A DNA stretch of 64,000 bases from Geoalkalibacter subterraneus (GTDB lineage: Bacteria; Desulfobacterota; Desulfuromonadia; Desulfuromonadales; Geoalkalibacteraceae). The stretch is taken from NCBI RefSeq assembly GCF_000827125.1, contig NZ_CP010311.1:3183001-3247000 (forward strand). The letters are read 5' to 3'. The notes beneath the pieces were generated by a model, which searched no databases, was not told the origin of the DNA, and saw nothing but the letters and a program-made list of their open reading frames with translations. The position numbers and the translations under genes are program-made. Positions within the stretch are counted from its first letter, which is position 1, and every line of letters starts with the position of its first letter. Shown here piece after piece: positions 16,342 through 24,986 of this stretch.

Positions 16342-16491
16342 GAGGGCGGACGCAGTCCGCCCCTACAATCGCCGTCCCCCGTAGGGGCGCATTGCATGCG
16401 CCCAGACCCAGGCCAGAATAACCACCACCAGTAGGGGCGAGGCGCTGCCTCGCCCGGGCGACCCACCGGGTCGCCCCTACGGGAAAATATT
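16342..16491. repeat. GTAGGGGCG hairpin repeats between flgE and motA
   Basis: At least three, probably four, units share a GTAGGGGCG start and a CGCCC end around a short palindrome. They lie near 16343-16366 (reverse), 16381-16402 (forward) and 16431-16491 (a forward and a reverse unit joined). The stems differ (CATTGCATG, AGGCGCTGCCT) but stay paired. No coding frame is supported here. Together with the terminator and the sigma-54 site they account for the 350-bp gap 16254-16605. Confidence 0.7.
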
Positions 16492-16549
16492 TCCACAACC
16501 GAATGGACCCAGGGGCAACCATGCCGCCCCATCACCGCCCGCAGGTGTC

Positions 16550-16583
16550 AAAAAAAGGGCCGTCCCTTCGGGAACGGCCCTCT
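16550..16583 (-). terminator. Rho-independent terminator of flgE
   Basis: Read on the minus strand, 20-odd bases after the flgE stop, AGGGCCGTTCC and GGGACGGCCCT form an 11-bp stem with one mismatch. The loop is CGAA and a run of seven T follows. This closes the upstream hook/rod transcript before the motA operon. Confidence 0.85.
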
Positions 16584-16605
16584 ATGTCAACTCCTTGACT
16601 CCTGC

Positions 16606-17877
16606 TTAACGCTTGAGGTTTATCAGTTCGGCCAGCAGCTCGTCGGTCGTGGTAATAATCTTCGAGTTGGCCTGGAAGCCGCGCTGGGTGGTGATCATCT
16701 TGACGAACTCCTGCGCCAGGTCGACGTTGGACTGCTCCAGGGCATTGGTGAAGATCTTGCCCAGCTCAGAACCCGGTACGCCAGTGCGAATATCGCCCGA
16801 AGCGTCAGTCGCCTCATAAAGGTTGCTGCCCGCCTTAGCCAATCCACCGGGGTTAGGAAACTTGGCCAGGGCGATCTGGCTGACTTTCATCCGCTCACCG
16901 TTGGAATAGTTGGCGGTCACCACGCCATCGCCACCAATAGCAATTTTGACCAGCGAACCGGCCCCATAACCGTCCTGGCCCTGGGAGATGACGATAGAAT
17001 CACTGCTATATTGGGTCGTATTAAAAGAGAGGTCGATATTCTGAATATCTGCACCATTGTCCCATTCCAGGGCACCGGGGATAGTCGCGCCTGTTGCTCC
17101 CGCAAGCAGCTTCCCATTGATGTCAAACTGCAGAGTCCCGCTACCTACTAGCTCAAGAGCCCCTGGAGTCCCGCCAACAAGTTCGCCCCCATCGACTACC
17201 GTATTCCAATCCCACTCATTAGGGTTAGCATCAGACTTGGTAAAATAGGTCGTGACGAGATGAGTATTCCCTAACGAGTCATAAACCCGTGTGGAATTAG
17301 CATAATTTGAGCTTCCAACGGGGTCGGTCACATCAAATCCCCCCACAATGCCTTCAGCATTGGAGTCAAGATTTGTGGTCATGTTTATATTGGCGGTCTG
17401 CCGCGCCGGGATCAGAGTGCCAATATCTACCTGAATATCGGTGGGATCCCCCGCGGACAGGGTGCCATCATCCTGGAATGCCTTACCCTGTACGCGCAAC
17501 CCTTCCGGATTGACAAGGTAACCGTTTTCATTGAAACGGAAGGCCCCCGCACGGGTATAAAAGGTTTCCTGTGAATCATCTGGCTTTACAATGAAAAAAC
17601 CATCCCCCTCGATAGCCAGGTCGGTATTCGATTCAGTATTCTCAAAAGTTCCTTGACTGAAGATATTATCGACGATGGAAAGCTGAACACCGCGACCAAC
17701 CTGTGAGGAGCCGCCGGAGCCGGAAATACTGGCCGACAACAGGTCGGAAAAAACCGTACGGCTCGACTTGAAGCCGACGGTATTGGTGTTGGCGATATTG
17801 TTGCCGAGTACGCTCATGGCGTTGCCGTTGGTGTTGAGGCCGGATACGCCGGTGTAGAGTGCGCTGTTGATACCCAT
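16606..17877 (-). CDS. flgE: Flagellar hook protein FlgE
   Basis: FlgE polymerises into the hook. The 423-residue protein begins MGINSALYTGVSGLNTNGNA, followed by LGNNIANTNTVGFKSSRTVF (rod/hook N-terminal helix). It has the FlgE D1 core (LAIEGDGFFIVKPDDSQETF), hook-specific D2 inserts (about 160-320, including RVYDSLGNTHLVTTYFTKSD), and the C-terminal helix LEQSNVDLAQEFVKMITTQR. Length and order (after flgD) identify it as the hook and not a rod protein. It is followed by a strong terminator. Confidence 0.97.
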   Translation of the reverse strand: MGINSALYTGVSGLNTNGNAMSVLGNNIANTNTVGFKSSRTVFSDLLSASISGSGGSSQVGRGVQLSIVDNIFSQGTFENTESNTDLAIEGDGFFIVKPDDSQETFYTRAGAFRFNENGYLVNPEGLRVQGKAFQDDGTLSAGDPTDIQVDIGTLIPARQTANINMTTNLDSNAEGIVGGFDVTDPVGSSNYANSTRVYDSLGNTHLVTTYFTKSDANPNEWDWNTVVDGGELVGGTPGALELVGSGTLQFDINGKLLAGATGATIPGALEWDNGADIQNIDLSFNTTQYSSDSIVISQGQDGYGAGSLVKIAIGGDGVVTANYSNGERMKVSQIALAKFPNPGGLAKAGSNLYEATDASGDIRTGVPGSELGKIFTNALEQSNVDLAQEFVKMITTQRGFQANSKIITTTDELLAELINLKR

Positions 17878-17961
17878 GTGCTTTATCCTCCGTGGTGAGG
17901 GGCCGCCTCTGTCGGTCGGCGGCCCGCGAACCTCCTCGGTGAGGACCGGTTCGGTTGGTTA

Positions 17962-18016
17962 TTATCGGCTTTGGGCTTTGGGCTTTGGGCTTATGCCTTC
18001 AGCCTTATGCCTTCAG
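17962..18016. repeat. Short tandem repeats between flgE and the Flg_new gene
   Basis: The 146-bp gap contains a run of the heptamer GGGCTTT (about 17967-17991), then two copies of TTATGCCTTCAGCC. On the minus strand the heptamer run ends in GCCGATAA, which equals the sigma-28 -10 box, but no -35 box is found at the right distance. Slippage-prone repeats in the leader of the hook gene could vary between strains. Confidence 0.6.
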
Positions 18017-18023
18017 CCTGCTA

Positions 18024-18416
18024 TTATGCGATCACTGCGCTGTCGATGTTGGTGAAGACATTGCCGCGCAGGCTGTCCTGGTCGACGACGGTGACGACGG
18101 TGTTGTTCTTGACGCTGACCACCAGGGCGTTGTCGTCGAGCATGACCAGTGAATCGCGGCCGCCTTTGCTCTGCACCGTGTCGACGGCGGTCTGCAGCCG
18201 CACCATGTCGGCGTCGCTGAAGCTGATGCCGCGGCTTTCCATGCGGGCTTGGGCGTGGCGGGAGAACTGCAGTTCACCCTTGCCCTTGAGCTGCCCCTGG
18301 AAAACCTCGTCAAAGGACGGCCCGGATGGCCGCTTTGCGCCCTGCGCCCCCGGCGGCGGGGTCTGCCGCACCGGCGGAGCGACCGGGGGATTATAGATCC
18401 CGAATTTATCCGTCAT
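18024..18416 (-). CDS. Flagellar operon protein, Flg_new (TIGR02530) family
   Basis: A 130-residue protein of the family found between flgD and flgE in many Firmicutes and deltaproteobacterial flagellar operons; its exact role is not settled. A proline-rich N-terminus (about 1-35) is followed by the conserved block LQFSRHAQARMESRGISFSD and then VVSVKNNTVVTVVDQDSLRG, which ends in the NIDSAVI-type tail. The frame opens with a GTG at 18422, but GGGAG is optimally spaced for the ATG at 18416, within 3 bp of the flgD stop. Probably a hook-assembly accessory protein (inference from position). Confidence 0.88.
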   Translation of the reverse strand: MTDKFGIYNPPVAPPVRQTPPPGAQGAKRPSGPSFDEVFQGQLKGKGELQFSRHAQARMESRGISFSDADMVRLQTAVDTVQSKGGRDSLVMLDDNALVVSVKNNTVVTVVDQDSLRGNVFTNIDSAVIA

Positions 18417-18418
18417 CG

Positions 18419-19087
18419 TCACATCTCCCTGACGCTGGCGATGTGGCCGAGCTGAAATTCGCCCGCGTCGGATACCAGCCAGTGGCCGTCTCCGCGCATG
18501 TCCACGCCGCGAATGGTGCTTTTCACCAGCGCCTCGGACGACAGGGTTTCATCCTGAGCGTTGAGAGCCTTGACCACCAGCTGATAATCCCCTTCAGGCA
18601 GAAGCTTGTCGTCAAGACCGATACCGTCCCAGTCGATGAAATGCTCTCCTGCGGCAGTTTTCTGCACCGGGATTGACGCCTTGTTGACGCCGTTGCCGTC
18701 GATCACATGCAGGCTGACATCGGACGCTTCACTTTCAAGCCGATATCCCAATTTCATCGGATCACCGCTGAAGCGGAATTTTCCGTTGTCGGCGACGACT
18801 TCCTTGCCGATCAGGGAGAGCGCGGAGAGTCGCTCCATTTCTCCGGAGCTGGTCACGACTTCTCCCAGGTTTTTGTTGACTTCAAAAAGCTGCTCCAGCG
18901 AACTGAATTGGGCCAACTGCGCGGTGAACTCGGTGGGATCCTCAGGGTTCATCGGATCCTGATTCTGCAGCTGGGTCACGAGCAGAAGAAGGAAATCCTC
19001 CTTACCCATGGTGCCGGCGCCCATGGCCTGGGCAAAAGAGCCGGAAGCAGCGGCTGCTGCGTTGGTTGTATCGGTTATGGCGGACAT
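18419..19087 (-). CDS. flgD: Hook-capping protein FlgD
   Basis: FlgD caps the growing hook and guides FlgE assembly. The 222-residue product has the conserved N-terminal secretion/cap region (MGKEDFLLLLVTQLQNQDPM, then NPEDPTEFTAQLAQFSSLEQ). A C-terminal FLG_Ig-like/tudor region follows (LIGKEVVADNGKFRF, GEHFIDWDGIGLDDKLLPEG). It ends four bases into the next gene's region. It sits between fliK and the Flg_new protein, as in other clusters of this type. Confidence 0.95.
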   Translation of the reverse strand: MSAITDTTNAAAAASGSFAQAMGAGTMGKEDFLLLLVTQLQNQDPMNPEDPTEFTAQLAQFSSLEQLFEVNKNLGEVVTSSGEMERLSALSLIGKEVVADNGKFRFSGDPMKLGYRLESEASDVSLHVIDGNGVNKASIPVQKTAAGEHFIDWDGIGLDDKLLPEGDYQLVVKALNAQDETLSSEALVKSTIRGVDMRGDGHWLVSDAGEFQLGHIASVREM

Positions 19088-19107
19088 GAAGATGTCACCT
19101 CCCTTGC

Positions 19108-20634
19108 TTAAATGTGGACACTGATACCCTGGCCTGCGCTCCTGGCGGAGAGAGCCGCCTGCCGTTCGTGTTCAACCACCGCTTCAGAAACCACGGGGCC
19201 CTGACTGAAACGACGCCCGTGCTGTTGCTCCTGCGATCCCTGGCCAAACAGGGTGTCGCGCCCCCCCGACTGGCGGGAGTCGAGACTGACCTCCACATCG
19301 TCGAGCTGCAGCCCCTGCTGCGCAAAGGCTTCGCGCAGGCGCGGCATGTGACGTTCCAGAACTTCCTGCACCTGGGCCGTCTGGGCGTGGATATGGGCTT
19401 TGATGCCGCCCTTTTCCATCACCAGCTCCAGCCTGAGTTCACCAAGCTCTTCAGGGTGAAGGCGCAGTGTCATCTGGCTGCGGTCTCCGTTGGCCTGCAG
19501 GTTGATACTGCGGGCCACCTGATCGAGCAGTTGGTTTTCCTGCATCAGCAGCCCCGAAGGTGTCTGAAACATTCCCGGCGCGGCAGGCGTCGGACTGCTC
19601 ATGGTGGTGGACCGCGTACTGTCGAGGGTGAATTGCACGCTCGATTCATTGCCGGCAGAGGTTGCTGAAGGCAGCGCGGATTCCCGCGGGAAAAAACCTT
19701 CAAAATCCCGTTGACCGGCATCGCCCATACTGCCGCCGCCCAATGCGGCCGTCGGCATGGCGGAAGGTTGAGATGCAACCATCTGCACCCGGGGCTGATC
19801 CCCCTGGTTCTGGCCTTCTGCCCGAGGCTGAAAACCGAACAATTCACTGAAGCGGCTTTCCAGGTTTGCCGAACTGCGTCCTGTACTTACTGAGCGTAAT
19901 GAAGCCGCCTGGGAGTCATCCAGTACCTGCTGGGTGGTGCGCACCGATGCCAAAACGCTCTCATCGGCCTGGCCGCGCCCACGCCGTAAAGCCTGGGTCA
20001 GCAAAGCTTCGAGTTCTGTGCGGGCCGGCATTTCCCGCCGCGCAACAGCAGGTTCCGTTTCAACGGAACGTTTCTGCACCTCCACGTCAAGATCCTGGCC
20101 CTGTCCCTGTTGAGATTCCCTGAAAGCCTGTTGAGACTGTGCCTGCTGAGGTTGTACCTGCTGAGGCTGTACCTGCTGAGGCTGTACCTGCTGAGGCTGT
20201 ACCTGTTGAGGCTGTAGCTGTCCCTGCTGAGCCTGACCTTGCCGCTCTCCAGCCAGGAATTCGCCGGCTTTCTGCGAAATCGGGGCATTTTCCGCCTTCA
20301 CCTCCGCCGCTACAGCGAAGTTTTCCAGCAGCGCGATCAGTTCATCCGTGTCAAAACGCCTGTCACTCCAAGCGTTTTCGAGCTGCGCCGCGCCCTCTTC
20401 ACCCTGCAGCCACTGCAGAAACTGCTGCTGCTTTTGCGGTTGGTCCAGCCCCAGAGCGTCGAAGAGTGCCGCCAACAGATCTTCAGCGGCTTCTCCGGAA
20501 GGGGGTTCATTCCAGCCCAGTTGCTGCAGTGCGGCGAGAAAACCTTCTGCGCCCGAGCCGTCACCGATCACAGATCCCTGCCCCGCACTGCGGGGCGCAA
20601 ACATTTGCGCAAAGTCGATTCCAAGCATGTTCAT
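19108..20634 (-). CDS. fliK: Flagellar hook-length control protein FliK
   Basis: FliK measures hook length and triggers the FlhB switch. From the ATG at 20634 (GGAGG at 9-bp spacing; the frame reaches 20682) the product has about 508 residues. Its long N-terminal region is Gln-rich and low in complexity. It contains a tandem QPQQV pentapeptide array (near residues 140-165) that fits the extended ruler part. The conserved C-terminal switch domain contains LRLHPEELGELRLELVMEKG followed by GIKAHIHAQTAQVQEVLERH. A variable repeat in the ruler could alter hook length. Confidence 0.93.
   Translation of the reverse strand: MNMLGIDFAQMFAPRSAGQGSVIGDGSGAEGFLAALQQLGWNEPPSGEAAEDLLAALFDALGLDQPQKQQQFLQWLQGEEGAAQLENAWSDRRFDTDELIALLENFAVAAEVKAENAPISQKAGEFLAGERQGQAQQGQLQPQQVQPQQVQPQQVQPQQVQPQQAQSQQAFRESQQGQGQDLDVEVQKRSVETEPAVARREMPARTELEALLTQALRRGRGQADESVLASVRTTQQVLDDSQAASLRSVSTGRSSANLESRFSELFGFQPRAEGQNQGDQPRVQMVASQPSAMPTAALGGGSMGDAGQRDFEGFFPRESALPSATSAGNESSVQFTLDSTRSTTMSSPTPAAPGMFQTPSGLLMQENQLLDQVARSINLQANGDRSQMTLRLHPEELGELRLELVMEKGGIKAHIHAQTAQVQEVLERHMPRLREAFAQQGLQLDDVEVSLDSRQSGGRDTLFGQGSQEQQHGRRFSQGPVVSEAVVEHERQAALSARSAGQGISVHI
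20127..20216. repeat. 15-bp tandem repeat array inside fliK
   Basis: Six head-to-tail copies of a 15-bp unit (plus-strand form CCTGCTGAGGCTGTA) lie in frame in fliK. Copies 3-5 are identical, copies 2 and 6 differ at one position, and copy 1 is more diverged. Each encodes QPQQV or a near variant, so gain or loss of units keeps the frame and changes the FliK ruler by five residues. Confidence 0.9.
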
Positions 20635-20692
20635 CTCTTTTTCACCTCCTTTCGCTTTATTTTCGAGGGATTTACCCCTCACGCCCCACCAG

Positions 20693-21190
20693 CTATTCCG
20701 CCAGTGAGGAATAAGAAACTGTCAGATCTGCCGCCGTTTCACGCTCCATCTCTTGCAGGATCTTGCCGGCGGACTTGCCTCGCATCCCTTCGAGAATGGC
20801 CACCGCAAGATCCTTTTCCAGGGAGGCGATGACTTCAGCAGCTTTGAAGGGGTCCATCTTTTCGTACATTTTGCTCAGCTCTTTGGCTTTACGGACCTCA
20901 GTTTCGTCTTTTTCGGTCAGCATCTGCGCCAGTTCGGCGCGTCGCTGCTCCAGGTCAGCGAGTTTCTTATCGACCTCCTCGCGCAGAGTCTTTAGCTCCA
21001 TTTCACGTTGGGCAACTTTTTGCTCACGCTCCTGAAGAAGCTGCCGCGCCTCGCGCAACTCGGCAAGAATCCGGCGTTCTTCCACCGTCGCAGCACTGAC
21101 AGCCGTAGAGTTCTCGTCAGCCTGCCCGATACGGTCGGCGGAACCAACAAACAGGCACAAAAACAGCAGAAACAGAATTCGCTTGGTCAT
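20693..21190 (-). CDS. motE: MotE-family flagellar protein (MgtE N-like domain)
   Basis: A 165-residue exported protein. It has a signal peptide or membrane anchor (ILFLLFLCLFVGSADR) and a long coiled coil (about 35-100: REARQLLQEREQKVAQREME, then LREEVDKKLADLEQRRAELA). A C-terminal helical domain (about 105-160: MYEKMDPFKAAEVIASLEKD, then LAVAILEGMRGKSAGKILQE) resembles the MgtE N-terminal fold. This is the MotE layout; MotE was described as a periplasmic chaperone of the motor protein MotC in rhizobia. Between fliJ and fliK it is conserved in many clusters, but its role here is inferred. TGATG overlap with fliJ. Confidence 0.85.
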   Translation of the reverse strand: MTKRILFLLFLCLFVGSADRIGQADENSTAVSAATVEERRILAELREARQLLQEREQKVAQREMELKTLREEVDKKLADLEQRRAELAQMLTEKDETEVRKAKELSKMYEKMDPFKAAEVIASLEKDLAVAILEGMRGKSAGKILQEMERETAADLTVSYSSLAE

Positions 21191-21627
21191 CAGAATCTCC
21201 GGTGAAACTGAACCGCAATCTCGTCCAGCACCGCCGTTTCGCGACGCTTGAGTTCCTGTTGAAACTGCAGATTCTTTTTCTCTTTGAGTTTTTCGAGCAG
21301 CTTTTTGTCCCTTGCGGCGTCAGCCAGGGTTTCGCGCTTGCGCACGATCTGGTCCCGCAGCCGGTCCATACGATCTGCCAGGTGAGCCAGCTGCTCGATC
21401 TTGGAACTGATGCGGTGGTGATAGAGCAGCAGTTCGTCGGTACTCACCCCCTGCTGTTGCCGCGCTTCAAGGTCGCGATACAAGGCGCCGAGATCCTGTT
21501 CCTTCACCTGGATTTCCTCCATCAACTCGGCCTCTTTCTGCAGGCAGCGCCCGAGATCCTGTTTCGCCTGATCTTCCAGGGTCTGACGGTAGTTGAGAAC
21601 GGGCTGAAGCTTGAACTGGTTTTTCAT
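21190..21627 (-). CDS. fliJ: Flagellar export chaperone/stalk protein FliJ
   Basis: FliJ is the coiled-coil stalk that couples the FliI ATPase to the export gate. From the ATG at 21627 (GAGGT 9 bp upstream; the frame reaches 21657) the product has 145 residues. It begins MKNQFKLQPVLNYRQTLEDQ, the typical FliJ start, and is helical throughout, with VKEQDLGALYRDLEARQQQG and VRKRETLADAARDKKLLEKL. It is separated from fliI by a 313-bp gap holding dispersed repeats, which is unusual because fliI and fliJ normally abut. Confidence 0.92.
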   Translation of the reverse strand: MKNQFKLQPVLNYRQTLEDQAKQDLGRCLQKEAELMEEIQVKEQDLGALYRDLEARQQQGVSTDELLLYHHRISSKIEQLAHLADRMDRLRDQIVRKRETLADAARDKKLLEKLKEKKNLQFQQELKRRETAVLDEIAVQFHRRF

Positions 21628-21738
21628 CCTGCACCTCATCTGAAAGCAGATAGCCACGAAGGCTCTAAGATCTCTAAGAAAGTCGAAAAATCAGCGTACT
21701 CTTTGCTCCGCCGACAGCGGGGGAGCAATCTCGCTATG

Positions 21739-21848
21739 CTCCTCCCCCCAGCGGGGGGAGGTTGGGAGGGGGGGGAAGCCTGTCTCAAAGCACTCCGGAG
21801 CTGCTGCCCCTACAGCCCCCACCCTAGCCCTCCCCCGCTGGGAGGGGA
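21739..21848. repeat. BIME-like G/C palindromic repeat, copy B (inverted pair)
   Basis: A second inverted pair of the family at 2018-2116, with CCTCCCCCCAGCGGGGGGAG facing CCCTCCCCCGCTGGGAGGGG across about 60 bp. It occupies the gap between fliI and fliJ (21628-21940), where nothing else is recognisable. Confidence 0.75.
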
Positions 21849-21940
21849 TCAATCATTGGCTTTCTTGGCGCTCTTAGCGACTTTGTGGCGAATTAAAGAT
21901 TTTCCAATGCATTCACCGTTCCAAAATCCGCCGTTCTCTC

Positions 21941-23263
21941 TCAGCGCAGTTCTTTGCGGCGATCGAGGACCAGGCCGGCCATATCTTCCACCGCGTCTTC
22001 GAGGGCGACCTTTTCGTCCATGCCCTGGCGCAGAAAATCGGTGACGGCATCGATGCGGGTCAGGGTGTAGTCGATCTTGGGGTTGCTGCCCTTGGCGTAG
22101 GCTCCGATATTGATGAGGTCTTCGGCTTCCTTGTAGGTGGCGAGAATTTCGCGGATCTGGCCGGCGTACTTGGTATGCTCGGCAGAGACGATGTCACGCA
22201 TGACGCGGCTGGCCGAGGTGAGAATGTCAATGGCGGGGTAATGGTTTTTGGCGGCAAGATCGCGCGACAGCACAATGTGTCCATCGAGGATGGAGCGTAC
22301 CGAGTCGGCGATGGGTTCGTTCATATCATCGCCTTCCACCAACACGGTGTAGAGCCCGGTAATGCTGCCCTGGTTGCGGAATGAGCCGGCTCGTTCCAGA
22401 AGTTTGGGGAGGGTGGCGAATACCGACGGGGTGTATCCCTTGGTGGTGGGAGGTTCGCCGATGGCCAGCCCCACCTCGCGCATCGCCATGGCGAAGCGGG
22501 TGACCGAGTCCATCATCATCAGCACGTTGGCGCCACGGTTGCAGAAATACTCGGCGACAGTGGTGGCGACAAAAGCACCGCGCATGCGCAGCAGCGGCGA
22601 CTGGTCGGACGTTGCGACCACAACGACGGAGCGGGCCAGTCCCTCCGGTCCCAGGTCGCGCTCCATGAACTCCATCACCTCGCGACCGCGTTCACCGATC
22701 AGGGCGATCACGTTGACATCGGCGCGGGCGTGTTTGGCCATGGTGCCCAGCAGCACGCTTTTGCCGACACCGGACCCGGCCATGATTCCCATCCGCTGCC
22801 CCTTGCCGCAGGTCAGCAGGGCGTTGATGGCGCGCACGCCGAGATCGAGAGGTTCTTCGATCTTCTTGCGGTGCATGGGCCCGGGGGGAAGACTGTAGAG
22901 GGGCAGCTCGCGCTCGGCAGAGAGGGGCGGACCGTCATCGATGGGTTCGCCCATGGGACCGATGACGCGCCCGAGAAGTTCCTCGCCCACCGGCAGGGTG
23001 GCGCTCGGACGGCGCACCCGGATCAGGCTGCCGGGACCCAAGCCGCGAAGATCACCCAGCGGCATGAGCAGCGCCTGAGAATCCCTGAATCCGACGATTT
23101 CCGCCGGCACCGGCTCACCGCCTCCCAGAGGGGAGAGCTCGCACAGGGTACCCACTGAAGCTTCCGGGCAGTAACCTTCGACAACCAGCCCGACGATACG
23201 GGTGACCTTGCCGAGCACCCGCACCGACGGCACTTCGCGGATGGCATTGAGCAGCGCATCCAT
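21941..23263 (-). CDS. fliI: Flagellar export ATPase FliI
   Basis: FliI is the hexameric F1-beta-like ATPase that energises substrate unloading. From the ATG at 23263 it has 440 residues. The Walker A is GIMAGSGVGKSVLLGTMAKH, the Walker B region NVLMMMDSVTRFAMAMREVG, and the signature PSVFATLPKLLERAG is present. The open frame continues to 23362, but that part overlaps fliH and lacks conservation. The ATG at 23263 forms a TGATG overlap with the fliH stop. FliI regulators (FliH) precede it, but FliJ lies on the far side of a repeat pair. Confidence 0.96.
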   Translation of the reverse strand: MDALLNAIREVPSVRVLGKVTRIVGLVVEGYCPEASVGTLCELSPLGGGEPVPAEIVGFRDSQALLMPLGDLRGLGPGSLIRVRRPSATLPVGEELLGRVIGPMGEPIDDGPPLSAERELPLYSLPPGPMHRKKIEEPLDLGVRAINALLTCGKGQRMGIMAGSGVGKSVLLGTMAKHARADVNVIALIGERGREVMEFMERDLGPEGLARSVVVVATSDQSPLLRMRGAFVATTVAEYFCNRGANVLMMMDSVTRFAMAMREVGLAIGEPPTTKGYTPSVFATLPKLLERAGSFRNQGSITGLYTVLVEGDDMNEPIADSVRSILDGHIVLSRDLAAKNHYPAIDILTSASRVMRDIVSAEHTKYAGQIREILATYKEAEDLINIGAYAKGSNPKIDYTLTRIDAVTDFLRQGMDEKVALEDAVEDMAGLVLDRRKELR

Positions 23264-23961
23264 CAGCTCTCCTCGAGATGCGCCAGCAGACTGCGGCGGA
23301 TCTCTTCCAATCGACTGTCGAGGGTGGCGTCGACCTGGCCGAGCTGACTCTCCACCACGCACCCGCCGCGGGTAATGGCGGGGTCCGTTTCAAGGCGGAT
23401 ATTTTTCAGCCCGCTGATGGCCGCCATAAATAGCGGCTTATTGTCGGTGACCACCGCCAGATCGTCGGGATGCACCCTGACCTGGTATTCATCGGTCTTG
23501 AGTGCATGGTGCATGGCCTGCTTCAGTGTTTCGAGCACGAATTCGGGACGGGTCGCGATTTCCGCGCCGATGACCTGCTCGGCGATAGCCATCACCAGCC
23601 GCACCATATCTTCGGTGCTGCGCCGCAGAGTCCCTTCGCGCAGGCGGCTGATCTCCCGCAGGGCTTCGCCCAGGGCGTCGGCGGCACTGACCAGGTTGGC
23701 TCCAGCCTCGGCCAGCGCCTCTTCACGTCCACGCTGGTAGGCCTCGGCCAGCTGCTCCTCGCTGATGCCCTGCGCTGCGGCTGCGCCGCCGGAGTCTTCG
23801 CCGCGCGGCGTTTCCACCACCGGGGCCCGCGCCACCATGCTCTCCTGCACGAAAGGGGAACCCCCGTTTTCACCGCCGGCATCCTGTTCGGCAAAGTCGA
23901 CAAATCGCAGCGCCTTGAGCTGGCAGGTATCATCGATACGGAAGACCCTAGACAAGGGCAT
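23263..23961 (-). CDS. fliH: Flagellar export ATPase regulator FliH
   Basis: FliH is the stator of the export ATPase and binds FliI. The 232-residue protein has a variable N-terminus, a central coiled coil with Gly/Ala-spaced repeats (EEQLAEAYQRGREEALAEAG), and a V-ATPase-E-like C-terminal domain. That domain includes LVMAIAEQVIGAEIATRPEF and VHPDDLAVVTDN, ending in GGCVVESQLGQVDATLDSRL. The start overlaps the end of fliG by 14 bp and the stop overlaps fliI. Recognition rests on domain pattern plus position. Confidence 0.93.
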   Translation of the reverse strand: MPLSRVFRIDDTCQLKALRFVDFAEQDAGGENGGSPFVQESMVARAPVVETPRGEDSGGAAAAQGISEEQLAEAYQRGREEALAEAGANLVSAADALGEALREISRLREGTLRRSTEDMVRLVMAIAEQVIGAEIATRPEFVLETLKQAMHHALKTDEYQVRVHPDDLAVVTDNKPLFMAAISGLKNIRLETDPAITRGGCVVESQLGQVDATLDSRLEEIRRSLLAHLEES

Positions 23962-24955
23962 CCTCCCCGCCGCGGCCCGGGATGACCAGCTGGCCCTCCT
24001 CTTCGAGCTTGAGCGCGACCTGCAGGATGGCCTGCTGCATGGCCTCGACCTCGGAAACCCGCACCGGGCCCATGGCTTCGAGATCCTCCTGGATCATCTC
24101 GGCAGCGCGCTGGGAGATGTTGTTGAAAATCTTGTCCTTGACGTCGTCGGAAGCGGTTTTGAGTGCCATGGTGAGGGTATCGTTGTTGACCTCGCGCAGC
24201 ACCATCTGCAGGGAGCGATTGTCGAGCTGCACCAGGTCGTCGAAGGTGAACATCTTCTTGCGGATGGTTTCCGCCATCTCCGGGTCGGTCGCCTCGATGG
24301 AGGCGAGAATGGCCCGGTCGCCCCCCTTCTCCAGGCGCCCGAGCACCTCCACCACCTTGTCGATGCCGCCCACCTGCTTCTGCTCTTTGCTGACCACCAC
24401 GCCGATCTCGCGCTGAAGCGCATCCTCGATCTGAGCGATGACTTCCGGAGAGACCCGGTCGATACAGGCGATGCGGTACATGACATCGGCCTGCAGGTCT
24501 TCGGGAAGTTGAGACACGATCCGTCCGGCATGCTCCGACTTCTGGGTCGAGAGGATCAGGGCGATAGTCTGGGGGTGCTCGCTTTCCAGCAGGCTGGCCA
24601 CCATGCGCGGCTGCATCATGGAGATCGTCTCGAGCGGGCGCCCCTCGGTGCCGGCGTTGACCTGATCGAGCAGGCTCTCGGCCCTTTCGTCGTCGCCCGA
24701 ACCACTAATGGCGCGGCGCACGAAATCGTGGCCGTTGACAAACAGGCCGACGCTTTTGGCCTGCACACGGCGGCACTCTTCCATCACCTCGCGGGCGATA
24801 TCGGCCGGGACATGATCGATGGACATCATGGCGCGGCTGATCATGCGCACTTCGAGATCTTCGAGTTCGGCGAAAATAGCGGCGGTGGCTTCCTCGCCGA
24901 GGCACAGCAGCAGAATCGCTGCCTTTTCCACGCCGGATAATTTGGAATACTGCAT
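23948..24955 (-). CDS. fliG: Flagellar motor switch protein FliG
   Basis: FliG links the MS ring to the C ring and meets the stator. The protein (about 335 residues) shows the N-terminal domain (LSGVEKAAILLLCLGEEATA), the middle domain EHPQ motif (ESEHPQTIALILS), and the C-terminal torque helix region MFTFDDLVQLDNRSLQMVLR. SQRAAEMIQEDLEAMGPVRV follows that region. The ATG at 24955 was taken in place of the GTG one codon earlier; both are near AGG. It follows fliF by about 30 bp and overlaps fliH. Confidence 0.97.
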   Translation of the reverse strand: MQYSKLSGVEKAAILLLCLGEEATAAIFAELEDLEVRMISRAMMSIDHVPADIAREVMEECRRVQAKSVGLFVNGHDFVRRAISGSGDDERAESLLDQVNAGTEGRPLETISMMQPRMVASLLESEHPQTIALILSTQKSEHAGRIVSQLPEDLQADVMYRIACIDRVSPEVIAQIEDALQREIGVVVSKEQKQVGGIDKVVEVLGRLEKGGDRAILASIEATDPEMAETIRKKMFTFDDLVQLDNRSLQMVLREVNNDTLTMALKTASDDVKDKIFNNISQRAAEMIQEDLEAMGPVRVSEVEAMQQAILQVALKLEEEGQLVIPGRGGEDALV

Positions 24956-24986
24956 CACATCAACCTGCCGGAGGGTCTGTTTACAA

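Noticed and set aside
17962-17969. Perfect sigma-28 -10 box (GCCGATAA on the minus strand) upstream of flgE
   Set aside because: No TAAAGTTT-like -35 box is found at 11-12 bases; the sequence there is the GGGCTTT repeat run, so I did not call a promoter.
20127-20216. Regular repeats considered as a CRISPR array
   Set aside because: The units are contiguous 15-mers with no unique spacers and are in frame in fliK.
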